A stretch of 64,000 bases of DNA from NCBI GenBank assembly GCA_019914995.1, contig CM034128.1, positions 4,590,501-4,654,500 on the forward strand, given 5' to 3'. The DNA comes from Acanthochlamys bracteata. Its lineage: Eukaryota > Streptophyta > Magnoliopsida > Pandanales > Velloziaceae. The stretch's first letter is position 1; every line of letters begins with the position of its first letter. Shown piece by piece: positions 43,301 to 55,725 of the stretch. Below the pieces are notes generated by a model. The model was not told where the DNA came from. It saw nothing but the letters and a program-made list of their open reading frames with translations, and did not search any database. The translations under genes and the position numbers were made by a program.

Positions 43301-43525
43301 CCCACGAACAGATTGCAAATGCCAAACAGGTGTAACACAATAATGAATCACAACTTCATAGAAAATCATACGAACAAATTTTGTACAAATATGTGATTAA
43401 GTTAACCACATCTAACACCACCTCAACTAAACAAACATGAGCGCTTTGTTTTAACTATGAAAAGATTGCAGACATTGACACAGAAGCAAAATTATCAAGC
43501 TTCCAAAACTTTTAACTCTACTTCG

Positions 43526-43615
43526 GGCCAGCTCCTGCTTCCCTCTCCTCTACTGCAGCAGCCATCAGCTCATCAAAGTTCTCTCTGTCCTTTCCAACAC
43601 TATCCCAAACAGAAA
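43526..43615 (-). other. Coding-like fragment of unknown origin
   Basis: A minus-strand frame reads FSVWDSVGKDRENFDELM, AAAVEEREAGAGPK and stops at TAG (43526). About 400 bases upstream a second piece, MLVNRDQWFFCEAG, begins with ATG near 44026 and ends at a possible GTTAGT donor. Together they could be a short gene or a relic. No family recognised. The rest of 43300-44620 is AT-rich spacer. Confidence 0.3.
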
Positions 43616-44623
43616 AGTAAGTTAAGATTAAATGATTATCATTCGGAGAAATATGGATCAGTATTTAATAATATCAGAATATTAGTAAATCAATATCCAA
43701 ACTATTGCGGCAAGTAAAACAAAATTTGAGAAAATTAGATCAGTAAAGAAACAAAAATCTCATAAATCTTATGAAAAAGTTCTCAAGGTAACTAAGATTT
43801 GGATCCTACAGTAGTAAGCATAATCATTAGATAAGCATTCAAACCCTAGTGCTAATAGACACATATAAGAGCTCAAAAGAACCATCACCAAAAAAGTCAT
43901 CTAACAAGTCCTAAGAAAGAACTCAATGATCCATAGAAAAAAATAATGTAAAAGCTTCGTACTACAAATAAAAAGTAAACTAACCAGCTTCACAGAAGAA
44001 CCATTGATCACGATTCACAAGCATGTCAAAATAACGTCAGAGAAAGGCAAGCATGACACAACTAAAATTGGGAGCTGTGAGCTGTAAATCTCAACCATTG
44101 CTATAATATAGGCAGAAACATATTATAGAAAATTATTTAAGCATTATATATCTCCTAATATTCCTAGGAAAGATTGTCAAAATTAAAATTTTAAATATGA
44201 TCCTTCCGCTTGAATAGGATTGTAAAATTAAAATTTCAGAATGAAGATAAAGAAAAGGAGAGCGGAAGAGATCGGGCGATTCACAAATATGGAGAGAAAT
44301 GAAAGAATTCTTGATGAGTATGGAATATAAATATTATTATAAAAATGTAAATTTATTTTGGACAATTTTTATCATATTACTTACTAGGGATACAAGTATT
44401 GCATAGCTTATTTGGAAAAGTTGTCAAAGCATAACTTCTTTTTTACTTAAAAGTTCAAATAAATAAGTCACTTTGCCAAATAATTTTGCCAAGTCCAAAA
44501 TTTCAAATTTTAAAAGAAAGTTACTATGTCTAACTTTGTTTTGAAAAAAAAATAGTTGTAGAATTTTTCTGAAAAGAAGTTATACGTTTGGATAAGATGC
44601 ACATTTTTGGAAAAAGCTAAAGA

Positions 44624-47600
44624 GGGTATTTGGCAAGATAAGTTGAAAAGTTGAACGAGGGTATAAAAGTAATTGAAATGCTCTTGATAACGTAATGGTT
44701 GTGAAATTTATGAATCCTCTTTCATATGTTTTTTTTTGTTTAACTATAAATCTAAATATTCAAATTGTGAATGTTGTGCGCGCAGTGAATAGTTCCCCAA
44801 TAATATTGTAGCAAAATTATTGTAATAATATAGATAGAGATCTTTTTTTATAATTACAGATAATAGAATTTTGGTTATATTCTTTTTATGAAAATTTCTT
44901 GCATCTTGTCTATTTCGTCAAGACTTGCTTTAGATAATTCAATTTAATTTAAAAAATACAAATTATTATGTAGGGCCAAAATTTACACCGTCAAGATAAA
45001 AATATAAAATAGTTCACTCTAAATTTTATCACATTCTCCATTATAATACTAATTCATTCATTACAATAGTAAAAATTACAATAGGAAAGAAGTAAAGAAG
45101 GGATTAAAACAAAAACCCAACTCAATTATAAAACACATTATCTTCATCAATCTTAGCTAACATAGATAATACATATTTGATATTATTCTTAACGTCAATA
45201 TATGATTGAATTTATTACTACTTTCAAATACTAGGAATTAATTAGTTAGCAATTAACAGCAGAAGTGAAGTTGATTCCATCACTTGGATGAGTTCTACTC
45301 TTTGTATTAGTTGTAGTTGTCGGTGGTGTTGTGTTCTTATTGCTTTTATCGATGTTTCGATTTCAAATGTTAGTTTTCTCATTGGCTTCATCTCTCTCGA
45401 TTTGCTCGTCTCTACAGTGCTCATTGCAAAACTTCGTGTCACCTCTGCAAGCAAGATCACTCGATCAACAAATAAAATGATAGTTACGAATAAGTGAATG
45501 AAATCAAATGAGCAAACATGTAATATAAAAAATCACTGCTTCTGAGCTGTTTGGTGCAGAGAAAATAAACATCCAAAAACTAATATATATTTTTTTGTGT
45601 CTTTTTTTTCTAAGCGCATGTATCTTAATCATCATAGACCAACTCTACTAATCCCATTAATTGACATTGTACAAAACAATCATTATTGAGCAGTTATTAG
45701 AAGTAAGCATCAAGGTAGGAAGTAATCTCACAGCCCAATCAATAGTAGGATCATTCACAAGTTTAGTATATAATAGCTTAATTTCCCAAAAAATGCTTTT
45801 CTTTTGCTACAGCGATTAACACAAGTGCCTTCACAACAAGTTAACAAGGCAACATCCAATTAAAATTTGATATTATATAAGATAACAAGCTCTTAAAAAA
45901 TCATTATTGGACTAATGTAGGAAGTAAGCATCAAAACAATAAGTATCATCTTTAGTTTAGTATTTGATAGCTTACCTTTCACACAAATACTTTTCTTCAT
46001 ACACTCAATTAATATGTACCACATAATAATTAACTAATTTTGTACAAGATAAAAAGATGTAAAACTAAACTAATTACAATTTGATATTGTACAAGGCAAC
46101 GAGTCCTCAGAAAATAATAGTTAGGCTAGTCCAAGAAGTAAGCATCATTGCAACAAGTATCATCTCTTAGTGTAGTATCTAATAGCTTATCTTTCCACAC
46201 AAATATTTTCTTCCATACAGTAGTTAATAAATGTACCACCCAACCATTCAATAAATTTTTGTATAAAACAACAAATCCTCAGAAAATCATCATTGAACTG
46301 TTATATAAAGTAATCATCAAGATAACAAACATTATCTGTCAGTATAATATCTAATACTAAAAGCTTATCTTCTCACACAAATATATTTTTTTTCTATAAC
46401 AGTCAGTAAATATACCAATCAACCATTTAAATACATTTTTGTATAAAACAACAAATCCTCAGAAATTATCATTGAACTGTTATAGAAAATAAGCATCAAG
46501 ATAACAAGCATTATCTGTCAGTATAATATCTAATACTAAAAGCTTATCTTCTCACACAAATATTTTTTTTCTATAACAGTCAGTAAGTATACCATTCAAC
46601 CATTTAATAAATTTTTCTATAAGATAATAAGGTCTAAAAAATAGGCAACAAGATAACAAGGCAATATCCCATTAAAATTTGGATTGTATAAGGAAACAGG
46701 CTTTCGAAAAATCATAATTAGGCTGCTTAAGAAGTAAGCTTTGAAACAATAAGTATCATATCTCCGTGTACTATATAATAGTTTATCTTCCAATACAAAT
46801 GCTTTTCTTTCTACAGCATTCAATAAATGTACCACCTAACTATTCGATAAATTTTTGTATAAGACAACAAGTTCTAAAAATTATGCAACAAAATAACAAT
46901 TTAACATTTCATTAAAATTAGGTACCGTACAAGTCAACAAATTCTCAAAAAATCCTAATTAGCATGCTATAGGACGTAAGCATCAACACAATAAGTATCA
47001 TCTCTGAGTGTAGTATCTAATAGCTTATCTTCCCATACAAATACTTTCCTTCCTACAGTAGTCAATCAATGTGAATTCCAACTATTCACAAATTTTTGTA
47101 TAAGACAACAAGCTCTAAAAAATAAACAATAAGGTAACAAGAGAACATCCTATTACAAAGCAACAATCTTTAGGCAAATCATCATTAGTCAGTTATGAAA
47201 ATAAACATCACGGCAATCGGTATTCTCATATCAAATAAAATGTATGATCATATCACTATACTATCTAATAGCTTATTTTCTCATAATCTCATCTTCCTTC
47301 CTAAATATCTAAATTTTGAGCACCAAATTAAACGCATAATATCAGTAATGCACTAGAACTATAATAGCGGTTAACCTTAAACAAAGCAATGTAATCCATT
47401 ATCAGAACGTAAGTAGTGCCATAAGATCTCAGTTGAATAACTATAAGCTAAAAGAGAACAACAAAAAGATACCACACTTTAAATTAAAAGAAATCAACAG
47501 TGGCAACGAAATATCATTTCAGAAGAAAACATAAAGATTAGAGTTCCAACTGACGCACTAATAAGCTCGACTAAGTTGGAGGAAGAAAGTTGAAAAATAA

Positions 47601-47967
47601 ATGTGGGAAGAAAAAGGTCGAAGGAAGAAAAACTAAAGAACAACGGTGTTTGAAATCACAACTACAAAATCTATGTTGCGGGAGAGCGCGGGCGGAGAGA
47701 AATGAGAAAATGAATCATAAGAGATAGTAGGTGGAAAGGATTTATTAACTAGTGTAATTCCATGTAAAATAGGATAGACATATTCGACATTTATATGATG
47801 GTGATAAAAAGCTTCTTCTAACTTTTCAAAAAAACTTGTATTTCTTAACTTTTTTTGAATGACTTTTAAGTCACCAAAAGTGATTATTTAAATTAATTTG
47901 TAAAATGCTTAATTTACTGTTTTAATTTTTTGACTCAAAAGTTATAAAAAAACTTAGCCAAATACCT
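44624..47967. mobile_element. Large TIR element carrying a tandem array
   Basis: The left end GGGTATTTGGCAAGATAAGTT faces a right end whose reverse complement is AGGTATTTGGCTAAGTTTTT, a diverged terminal inverted repeat about 3.3 kb apart. Inside there is no transposase. A degenerate tandem array fills about 45690-47310, and the right interior (47570-47720) is more GC-rich. This architecture fits a non-autonomous hAT- or Mutator-type element with internal tandem repeats. The sequence left of the left end (44400-44620) has similar AACTT/AAGTT subterminal words, so the true left boundary may lie up to 220 bases further out. No convincing target duplication was found. Confidence 0.5.
45690..47310. 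repeat. Degenerate tandem array, about eight units of 175-245 bases
   Basis: The anchor (G)AAGTAAGCATCA recurs near 45703, 45922, 46137, 46311, 46489, 46733, 46976 and, weaker, 47203. Each is followed by an (A)ACAA(G/T)AAGTATCAT-type block, GTATCTAATAGCTTATCTT, CACACAAATA, CTACAGTA/ATAACAGTCA, ACCATTCAATAAATTTTTGTAT and ACAACAAATCCTCAGAAAATCATCATT. The 46311 and 46489 units are nearly identical and are the most recent duplication. No unit is coding. Confidence 0.8.
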
Positions 47968-48715
47968 AAGCATGATGAGTACCATATAATTGCTATGAAA
48001 AAACTATGTTATTGCCTTTGTGCGATACTAAGACCCACTTGACTTGATAATTATAATATAAATTGTATAAAGTAATTATTAGTTTAAAATTTTAAAAAAT
48101 TATAAAAATATTGGAATATTTTTTTGGACTATTTTAAACATACCTTCGTTTCATTTTGCTGTCAAAGAAAACGTGAACTTCTACGAGGAAGAAAATTCAG
48201 GATACTCAATGTATTCTTATCTGCTCAACAAGGACCAACGTGTTTCAATTTGGAGTCGTAAACTCAAAAAATTTTCAAATTTTTAGACTCACAGAAACAT
48301 AATTAATTTTTAATAAATTTCACTATTTCTAAACGAAGCTTTAATCAGACTAGTGGTATTTTCTACAAAGGAGTAACGGTTAAGAGCTAATAGAATTCAT
48401 TTTAGCATAATTTATAGAATCAAAACAAATGACGAGTAAAATGAGGAGTGAAATCTTTTCCTTTGTTCCCGCTTGTTACAATGAAACTAATTCAGCGATT
48501 TGGTTACTATTCAGAATTCGGTTTAAAAAGCGGTTACTATTTTGAATGTGTTTAGATCTTTTAAACGAAGTCATAAATTAATAATACGTTTGAAGATCTA
48601 GAACGTTTAGATATCTCTAAAAATTTAAAATATAATCAAATAATATGAAATTCCATGTACACTCAATTTTTCATATTATTGATTACGTTCAATTGATTTT
48701 GATGTTTAGTTTAAC
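47968..48715. other. Intergenic, nothing recognised
   Basis: AT-rich unique sequence with the short repeat of 41690-41730 near 48475-48510. No gene. Confidence 0.4.
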
Positions 48716-49016
48716 TTAGGGCGTGTTTCAAATGCCCGTAACTGAGTTTCGTGAAAATAAAAAATAGTAAATAGAGTTTTTTAGAAATAAAGTGAAAGTG
48801 GAGTTCAGTATTTATATTTCAATAGGTTTTAAAAATGTGTTAAAAATTGAAAAAATATAGTTGTATTGAAAAGTGTGCAAATAAAAAAATTGGAATTGGA
48901 GTTCCGCATCTAAAAGTAGAATTCTGAGTTCTTTATATAATTAAAATATATAAAATATTTGAAACTCAAAATCTGACCGATGAAAGTATAATACATGCAT
49001 TTGAAATACACCCTTA
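48716..49016 (+). mobile_element. AT-rich MITE (family 2)
   Basis: Opens TTAGGGCGTGTTTCAAATG and closes TTTGAAATACACCCTTA, a clear terminal inverted repeat of about 17 bases with TTA at both edges, typical of PIF/Harbinger (Tourist-like) insertions. The interior matches the reverse complement of 37204-37497. It lies about 310 bases upstream of the bZIP start codon. Confidence 0.75.
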
Positions 49017-49329
49017 GATATACAAGTAAGAAGGCAACGAGTTTATTTGGCACGTCACTATAGTTCAGGAATTTATGCAGTAAATAGTGTATGAAGTTCA
49101 TGCAAATTATTAACCTTATAGATCTATTTCGTAACGAATATTCAAAGCTCAAACTTCCTCCCAGTCCTTCCTTCTTCTTCGACCACGATCTCACCGACTT
49201 TCTCTCACACGAACGCATCTCTCTCTCTTTCGTTTTCTTCGCTCGATATAAAATGGGAGAAGAAGAAGAAGAAAAATTGCAAAGCTGGATCGATCAAAGC
49301 TAGAATCCCGCCGTGGGGGGCGCCGCGTT

Positions 49330-52300
49330 ATGGCGTCTCCCCGCCTCCTCACTCCTTCTTCGTCTTCTTCGATTGCCACAGAAGCGAAAATTCCGGCTCT
49401 CCAATTCCTTCCTTCATCTATCTCTCACTCGCCTTCTTCTTCTTCTCAAATCCACACTCTTCCCAACTCTCACTACTTATTCATGGACCACCTTCTTCCC
49501 GATATCTACTCTGCCGCCGTCAAATCAGACGCCGTTGGATTGGATGTTGGTGATAATAATAGATCTGATGAGCCGGTGGGGCCCCTGACGAAGCAGGAAG
49601 TAACGACGCTGGAAGATTACTTGGTGAGAACGAACGTTGCTGCTGCTTCTGCAGTTGTTGATAATTGTTCTTCTGTTGTTGAGTTCAGCAGTACTACTGC
49701 TGGGAATGGAAGAGGTAGAGGGAGGAAAAAGACGGTTGCCATCGATGAAGCTGATCGTGCAGCGTTGCAGCGGCAGAAGCGGATGATTAAAAACAGAGAG
49801 TCTGCTTCTAGATCAAGGGAGAGAAAACAGGTATTGATTAATTTGCATTGAATTGATAGATTGTTTTGGTTGTTTCAGTTTTTAACTTTATCATGAGATG
49901 TTTTATGGGAATATTTGGCAGGCACGTACTATAGAGTTGGAGAATTTGGAGATACAACTAAAGAAGGAAAACGAAATGCTCCTTCGAGAGCAGGTCCATT
50001 CAAAGTTATCCATCACTTGATTTTGTTTCCATTGATGTGAAGTTGCAATGTTGTATGCTTAAGCTAGGAAATGGAACATGTGCCAGAAATTTTGAATTGT
50101 GAAAATTGAGATTTATCATGAATGCACTTAAACATTAGAAGAACTGTTATGGGTCACAATTAGGAGACTGATCTTGCTCGACGTACTGTGTGATATGTAT
50201 TTTGGCACACACGATAGCGTCTGACGAACCTTGATTGTAGGTCGATATTAGGATTTTGTACCATGTCTGCACTTTGTTTGTGTTAATCTGAGACTCACTA
50301 TCTGTCTTTATTGCAGGAAGCATTGAGATGCCAGAGGCTTGAGCAGGTAATTTACTATCTGCTTTCATTTAATTGCCTTAGTCACTTCACCTTTTTTGTT
50401 TCCTCTTAATAGTGTGTTTGCACATTGGTTTGGAGGGGAAAGGCCTGGAATTGGTTCCTAATTTGTTGGTAGCTTTTGACATCAGCCAGGCAAACATTGG
50501 ATTTAACAGTTTAGGACACTGGATAAATTAATTGCCATCGCATGACTGCCAATGACATTGATGTAGCCTTATCATAATTTCTATGGATGTTAAGCATATG
50601 TATAGAAGTGGATAATACCAAGTTGTGCTGCTACTCCTACTACCAGCAACAAAAGCTCATGAAGTTTACTATTAAATGAAGATTGAGGTTATGATTGCAT
50701 ATTTAAACAAGTCCAGGGGTTAGTCAGCTCCTTTGGCTTATTTTTGTATATAGGAGCATGCCATTAGTCAGTGGGGAAGTGCTCATTGACCTCAATCTTT
50801 TACGTTTTTCTAGTCAACAAACATAATAGTAAAACACAATTGTGTTCTACAACTTTTTTTTTTTTGGTGAATAATCCTTTTTGAGTCTTCTGCTCAATCT
50901 AATTGTAGCAGTAATTACTGATTGGTGGCTTGTAGCTAACTTTTCTTCTAGTGTTACAGCTGTTATGTGGTAACTAATCTTGGATAGCTGGAACAACCTA
51001 TAACTGTAACTTATTCTTACAATTGATCATATTCATTGTGAAGGCTAGTAAATCGGATTTATTTGTTGGGCTAACCCCATGAAAGATGAAATTCCTAATA
51101 GTCTTAAGCATGTTGGGCACCGGCTGTACCATTTAAGTTGTGCAAAGCAAGCTCTTTGTAATTTCTACATCAAGAAATGTTTAGCTAGTTTAGAATCTTT
51201 AAGATACTTTTGAGTTGACCTATCTTTCCTGGATGAAGTACCCTACAGTTTAAGCTGGATTGAACTTGAGGTCCATGTGTTACCGTTTTCGTACTGCTCT
51301 GTGATTAACTTTCAGATGTAAGTAAAAACCATGAAGGCTATTGAAACTGTGATCGTTGTTACGCTTAAGACATCACCTTTCCTTGAACTATTTATGTGAG
51401 CAGAATTAGAATAGCATATGAATGATAAAAGCACCTAGATCTTAATCCTAGTTGACTAGGCTATTACTTTAATATGATGCAAGATGCTGCTGAAAATGCA
51501 GCTCAAACAGTTTTAGACTTTTTAGTTTGTTGGTTGTACATCTTCCTGAATTTGGATATTGAATAATCAGATAAGTGAGTGATCCCAAATAGTTACATCA
51601 GTTGCCGTAGAAAATGTTACAATTACAAAACACAATTACAAGCCTTCCGATGTATTTGGACCATTCAGTGTACTGACTTATTTATGCGCACGCGCATGTT
51701 TAGTCTTTTGGTAGTATATGAGAACTATCACATCTAGCTGTTGTAGGCCACTATTTATCGGTACATATGCTTAGCAACATGTGTATTAGGCCTACCGTTA
51801 TGCAAACATATACTATTGTTGCCCTTGATAAGGAAGAAGATTTAGGAGATATTTGGGAGTGCATTTTCAAATTTAGAATTTCTTTTTATATTTAGACTAT
51901 ATAGATATAGTATATATCGAAAGTTTTTTAATTATATAAATTTTATTAATTTTTGAGATAAAAAATCAAACTTATTTTTAAATAAATTTTTTTTTATTTA
52001 AAAAAGAACTTATTCCTCTTAGCTCACATTGCTCTAAAAGTCCCAACGTATCTATACAAGTTTGTGATGCTTTTTACTTCACTTTTCTCGTGCTCACAAA
52101 AAGATGCAAGTACACCCTTGTTTTTGGCAAAGCATCAAATTTAACTTTTATATGTTTGCTTGTGGAGGATATGCTTGTCCTCTTCTTATTCTAAGATATG
52201 TTTGTATCCTTAGACTTTTACTTAAATTTGTTCAGAATTCTAATACTCTGTAAGCTCTTGATACTGCAGCTGATGAAGAACGTAATCCCTGCAACTAAGG

Positions 52301-52383
52301 CAATGAGGTCCAAACAATCTCAGCGTCTGCGTAGAACCCACTCTTGGCCCATTCTTTATGATGTTGAGGTGGATAAGTTCTAA
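49330..52383 (+). CDS. Group A bZIP transcription factor, GBF4-like
   Basis: A nuclear DNA-binding factor for G-box/ABRE (CACGTG) sites. Exons 49330-49830, 49922-49993, 50317-50346 and 52270-52383 join to 238 residues. A Ser-rich N terminus includes HSPSSSSQIHTLPNSHYLFM. The group A motif VGPLTKQEVTTLEDYLVR lies at about 78-95. The basic region follows: RQKRMIKNRESASRSRERKQ, with the invariant N-x7-R near 155-163. The zipper continues as ARTIELENLEIQLKKENEML and LREQEALRCQRLEQLMK. The C terminus RLRRTHSWPIL recalls the LRRT-x-(S/T)-P/W ending of the GBF4/FD/ABF group, whose Ser/Thr is phosphorylated to bind 14-3-3. Exon 3 has only 30 bases and intron 3 is 1.9 kb, holding a MITE fragment. The ATG at 49330 opens the frame; an in-frame ATG at 49483 is the alternative. 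Confidence 0.9.
51845..52010. mobile_element. MITE family 1 fragment in bZIP intron 3
   Basis: GATATTTGGGAGTGCATTTTC is followed by AT-rich sequence with TTTTAATTATATAAATTTTATTAATTTTTGAGATAAAAAATC-like family words. The right end is lost. Confidence 0.4.
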
Positions 52384-53434
52384 AACCTGATCGGTGTTTT
52401 TCTGCATTTCCTTTTCGCATTTTCCTCTACATCCATAGAAAGGTGCTTATAAAGCATGCTAACATATTAGAAATTTTCATGCAATTTTCAAATATGTTTT
52501 TGCTCAGAAAATTTGGTCACGTAATTACACAACAAGTATGCTTTGTTAGGAGAGATCTGAACCACTTTGAGCTGGTGTTTACTGACACCTTTAGTTGTCA
52601 AATTGAAAACGAAAATTGTAAAGCTGAATTGTTCTTCTGTGTGAGAATCAAACTTGCTTTTGCAACTGTGAGAAAATTTATAGGATCAGTTTTCAACTCT
52701 TGTTTAGATTATCTCAAAACAATAAAAGAAAAGATATATTCTCGCTCTTCTTTATCTTCTTTTAAGTTTTAGTAATTAGCAGCGGTAGCTCCTAACACTA
52801 TTTGTCTATTATTGCATTATTAACAAATGATGAGGTTGTAAAAAGGTTGATAATAATTTTGCACAGTTATCTATTCTACGAATCTCCCAATGTTCACTGA
52901 GCCCTCGGAAGAGCTTCAATTTCACATTGTTTTCATTTTAATTTATTAGTTTCCATCGTCGAGAGCAGAAGCATTGAAATTTTTTGAGCCCCCCACGACT
53001 TCAATCACAGAACCCCATCGTTTCCCCGTGAATTGTGTTCGTTGTTTTACAATTCATTTCTCTTGCACAGACGAACAGGATGCAAACAAAATTTTTGTCA
53101 CGCTGTGTCCAGACTTCATTTGTTTATGTCGTGTTCTTTTCACCACACTATTGTTGCGGCACAGTTAAAACTGACAGTAAATTAGACACCCCTTAAGCAT
53201 AGCATCTATTTCATTTGTCGTAACTAAACTAAAAGTCTAACGATACCTATTTATGTCGGCGAAAAATAGATTTAACGAGCAGGTTTTGCACGCTGTAAAA
53301 TTGGAACACTTCAATTTTGTAGCAGTAGAGATAGCCGGTGAGCAACCGTGCATTTATAAGTTATTATCTAAAGATAGTGAACCTCTTAGAAAATATACAG
53401 TAGCTTTTCATACCAGCATTAAAGTCCCATTTGG
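52384..53434. other. 3' flank of bZIP gene, otherwise empty
   Basis: No gene recognised. An open stretch at 52443-52772 has no family features. Confidence 0.4.
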
Positions 53435-53435
53435 T

Positions 53436-53932
53436 TTAGCTTATTACAAAAATAGTTTTTTAATTTTTAATTTTATATTTTTTAATACGTATTTTATAAA
53501 TATTTAGAAAATTTATTTAAAAATTTAAAAAATATAAAAAAATTTTACGTAGTAAAATTTTTTTATTATATATTTTTATTATTTTTTAAAGTTAAAAACT
53601 AAAACTTATTTTTAAAAAGAATTCTATTTTAAAAAAATTTTATTTAAAAGCGCTCTCAGACATTCATTTAGGAGCGTTTGGGAGTGCTTATGAAATGGAG
53701 TTTTTTTGAAATAAAAAATATTTTATCTTTTTTGAAAAATGAGTTCTATTTTTTTTACTTTCATAAAAATAATAAAAATATGTAATAAAAAGATCTCACT
53801 CTGTAGAATTTTTCTACACTTTTGTAAATTTTTAAATAAATTTTTTATATATTTTAAAAATATGTATTAAAAAATATAAAATGAAGAAAAAAGAAAAATT
53901 GATAAGTAGCTTTTCAAACGCACAAACAAACA
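53436..53932. mobile_element. Head-to-head pair of family 1 MITEs
   Basis: A minus-oriented copy (about 53436-53666; starts TTTGGTTTAGCTTATTAC, core TTTACGTAGTAAAATTTTTT) is joined directly to a plus-oriented copy (about 53667-53932; GGAGCGTTTGGGAGTGCTTA at the start, GTAGCTTTTCAAACGCAC at the end, core AAGATCTCACTCTGTAGAAT). The second copy has the clearest terminal inverted repeats of the family in the window and makes a good reference copy. Confidence 0.7.
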
Positions 53933-54712
53933 GCGCCGGGCACTACTTTCAACCCAAAATTATATATAGTGTAACTTTTATGTTATAATTTTTATTATTT
54001 TTTAAATAGAAAAGTTAAATTTATTTTATAAAAATTTTAAAATAAATTTGTCTCAAAATAAATTTTTATTTTAACATTTTCGCACGTCATTTTAGAATAT
54101 ATTTGATATAGATAAAAATAATTTTTTAAAATATTTTAGAAATTTCTTTATTTACAAAATTTTGTACTTACAATTTATTCATACTTTTGAATTTTTATAA
54201 AAAATATACAGAACGTAAATAATTTTTTAATTTAAGAAACACACAAATTATTTCTAAACTTATGTCATAACTTTAAAACTCTTTGAGATCATGTAATCAA
54301 CTTAATTGTGCTTATATTAATTAACTAACACTAGCTGTTTGAAAATAATTACTTTAGATTATTCCTTTCTCCGGTCTCATCTCATCGCCATTCGTGTCCA
54401 GCTTTAGCTTTTCTTTCCCATTCTCGTAAAACTTGCTTTGCTCTACTTTTTATTTCTCACTGGCTCACTGCTAGAGAAAGTAAAAGCCTCGCAATAAAAA
54501 AGACATTTCTTTTTTGCCCGTCTCCCAAAGCATCCTTAACTCAGCTGAGCTCTGTTTCACTTTTTCTGTCCCCCTTATGGGACCATTGCACACAAAAATT
54601 TTCATATGTACCACTCGTGACTCTTCAACCAAACTCCCCATTCTATTCTCTCTTCCTTCTCTTATAATGAAGTAACAAGTTTGAACTTTGAAGCCTTCAC
54701 CATTACCAGAAC
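53933..54712. other. AT-rich spacer and phytocyanin promoter
   Basis: A further AT-rich miniature-element-like block fills about 53990-54250. The last 350 bases are pyrimidine-rich unique sequence upstream of the phytocyanin gene. Confidence 0.4.
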
Positions 54713-55725
54713 ATGGAAATATTCTCTTCAAGTCTCAGCTATTTCATGCTATTACTGCTGCTCGTTCACTGTTCTCATGCTGCAACTTCAACTACAACGA
54801 TGTTGGAAGGTTTTGAGTTTTGGAAATCACCCGCGCTGATCAAAGTTGGAGATTCTCTTGGTGAGTTCACTTCTAATAATTCTTCAATCTCTAGCTTCAT
54901 TACTCAAAGTCTAATGCTAAAATTTCTAATTTCTTCCTTCACTTTTTCAGTTATGAAACGCAAAGACCTCAGGAATCTTTACCTCTTTAACGACAAAAGA
55001 GCATTCGATCTTTGCCTCCTCTCGCAGGCAACCCTCATTCCAAAAGAGAATTCAAACAATTTCAAGGTAAAAGCACTCACTCTCTGTACTGCCCATTCTA
55101 TATTTAAAACTCCATAATTCACCAATACTAGTACTTGAATTCAGTGGCATGCTAAACGCCCTGGCATCTACTACTTCTGCACCAAAGAGGAGTTCACTGG
55201 AAGTTGCCAGAAAGGATCAGAGGTAGAAGTTAGAGTAATAGCTCCACAGCCATACCCTAGCTTCTCTCCATTCCCAGCTCCTGCTCCTATTTCTGGCGGA
55301 GAAATTCCAACTTTTCCATCGCATCGGTGGCCATTTCCTTCTCACATAACTCCAGCAGCTGGACCAGATGCATTTCCCATACTTCCGAGAAGCGAATCTC
55401 CGTCACCAGCCCCAACAGGGTCTCCAGTTTCTAGTACAGGAATTCCATTTATCAGCAGCAGTCCAGCTGTTCCCATACCCACTGGAGAGACAGATACTGC
55501 TACAATCCACCCGCTGCCTACCCCAGGTAGCGACGAATCTCAGGTAATGGAACTACTACTGCTACTAGTGCTGATTCTTTCAGATTCAAATCTTGTTAAT
55601 TTGTTTTTCCTAATGTTTTTCTTTTGGGTGGGGTTTAGGTGATAGGGTTGGCATTCTCGGTACGAGCAAGGCAGTCTTCGTGGATACTGGTGGTAATGGT
55701 CTCTGCTTTGCTCTTCAGGTTATGA
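54713..55725 (+). CDS. Early nodulin-like phytocyanin lacking the copper site
   Basis: A secreted, probably GPI-anchored cell-wall/plasma-membrane protein. Exons 54713-54860, 54951-55066, 55145-55543 and 55639-55725 give 249 residues. There is a signal peptide at about 1-23 (LSYFMLLLLLVHCSHA). The phytocyanin domain includes EFWKSPALIKVGDSLVMKRK, LYLFNDKRAFDLCLLSQATL and WHAKRPGIYYFCTKEEFTGS, ending CQKGSEVEVRV. The two disulfide cysteines remain (DLC and SCQKG). Of the copper ligands, the first His and the second His (now Ser before the last Cys) are absent; only the Cys of YYFC is kept. So it should not bind type I copper, as in early nodulin-like proteins. A Pro/Ser-rich arabinogalactan-type linker (PFPAPAPISGG, SPSPAPTGSP) follows, then a terminal hydrophobic segment (WILVVMVSALLF) suited to GPI attachment. 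Function within this family is mostly unknown. Confidence 0.88.

Noticed and set aside
52443-52772. Plus-strand 109-codon frame after the bZIP gene
   Set aside because: No recognisable motif or splice context; I treat it as 3' flank.
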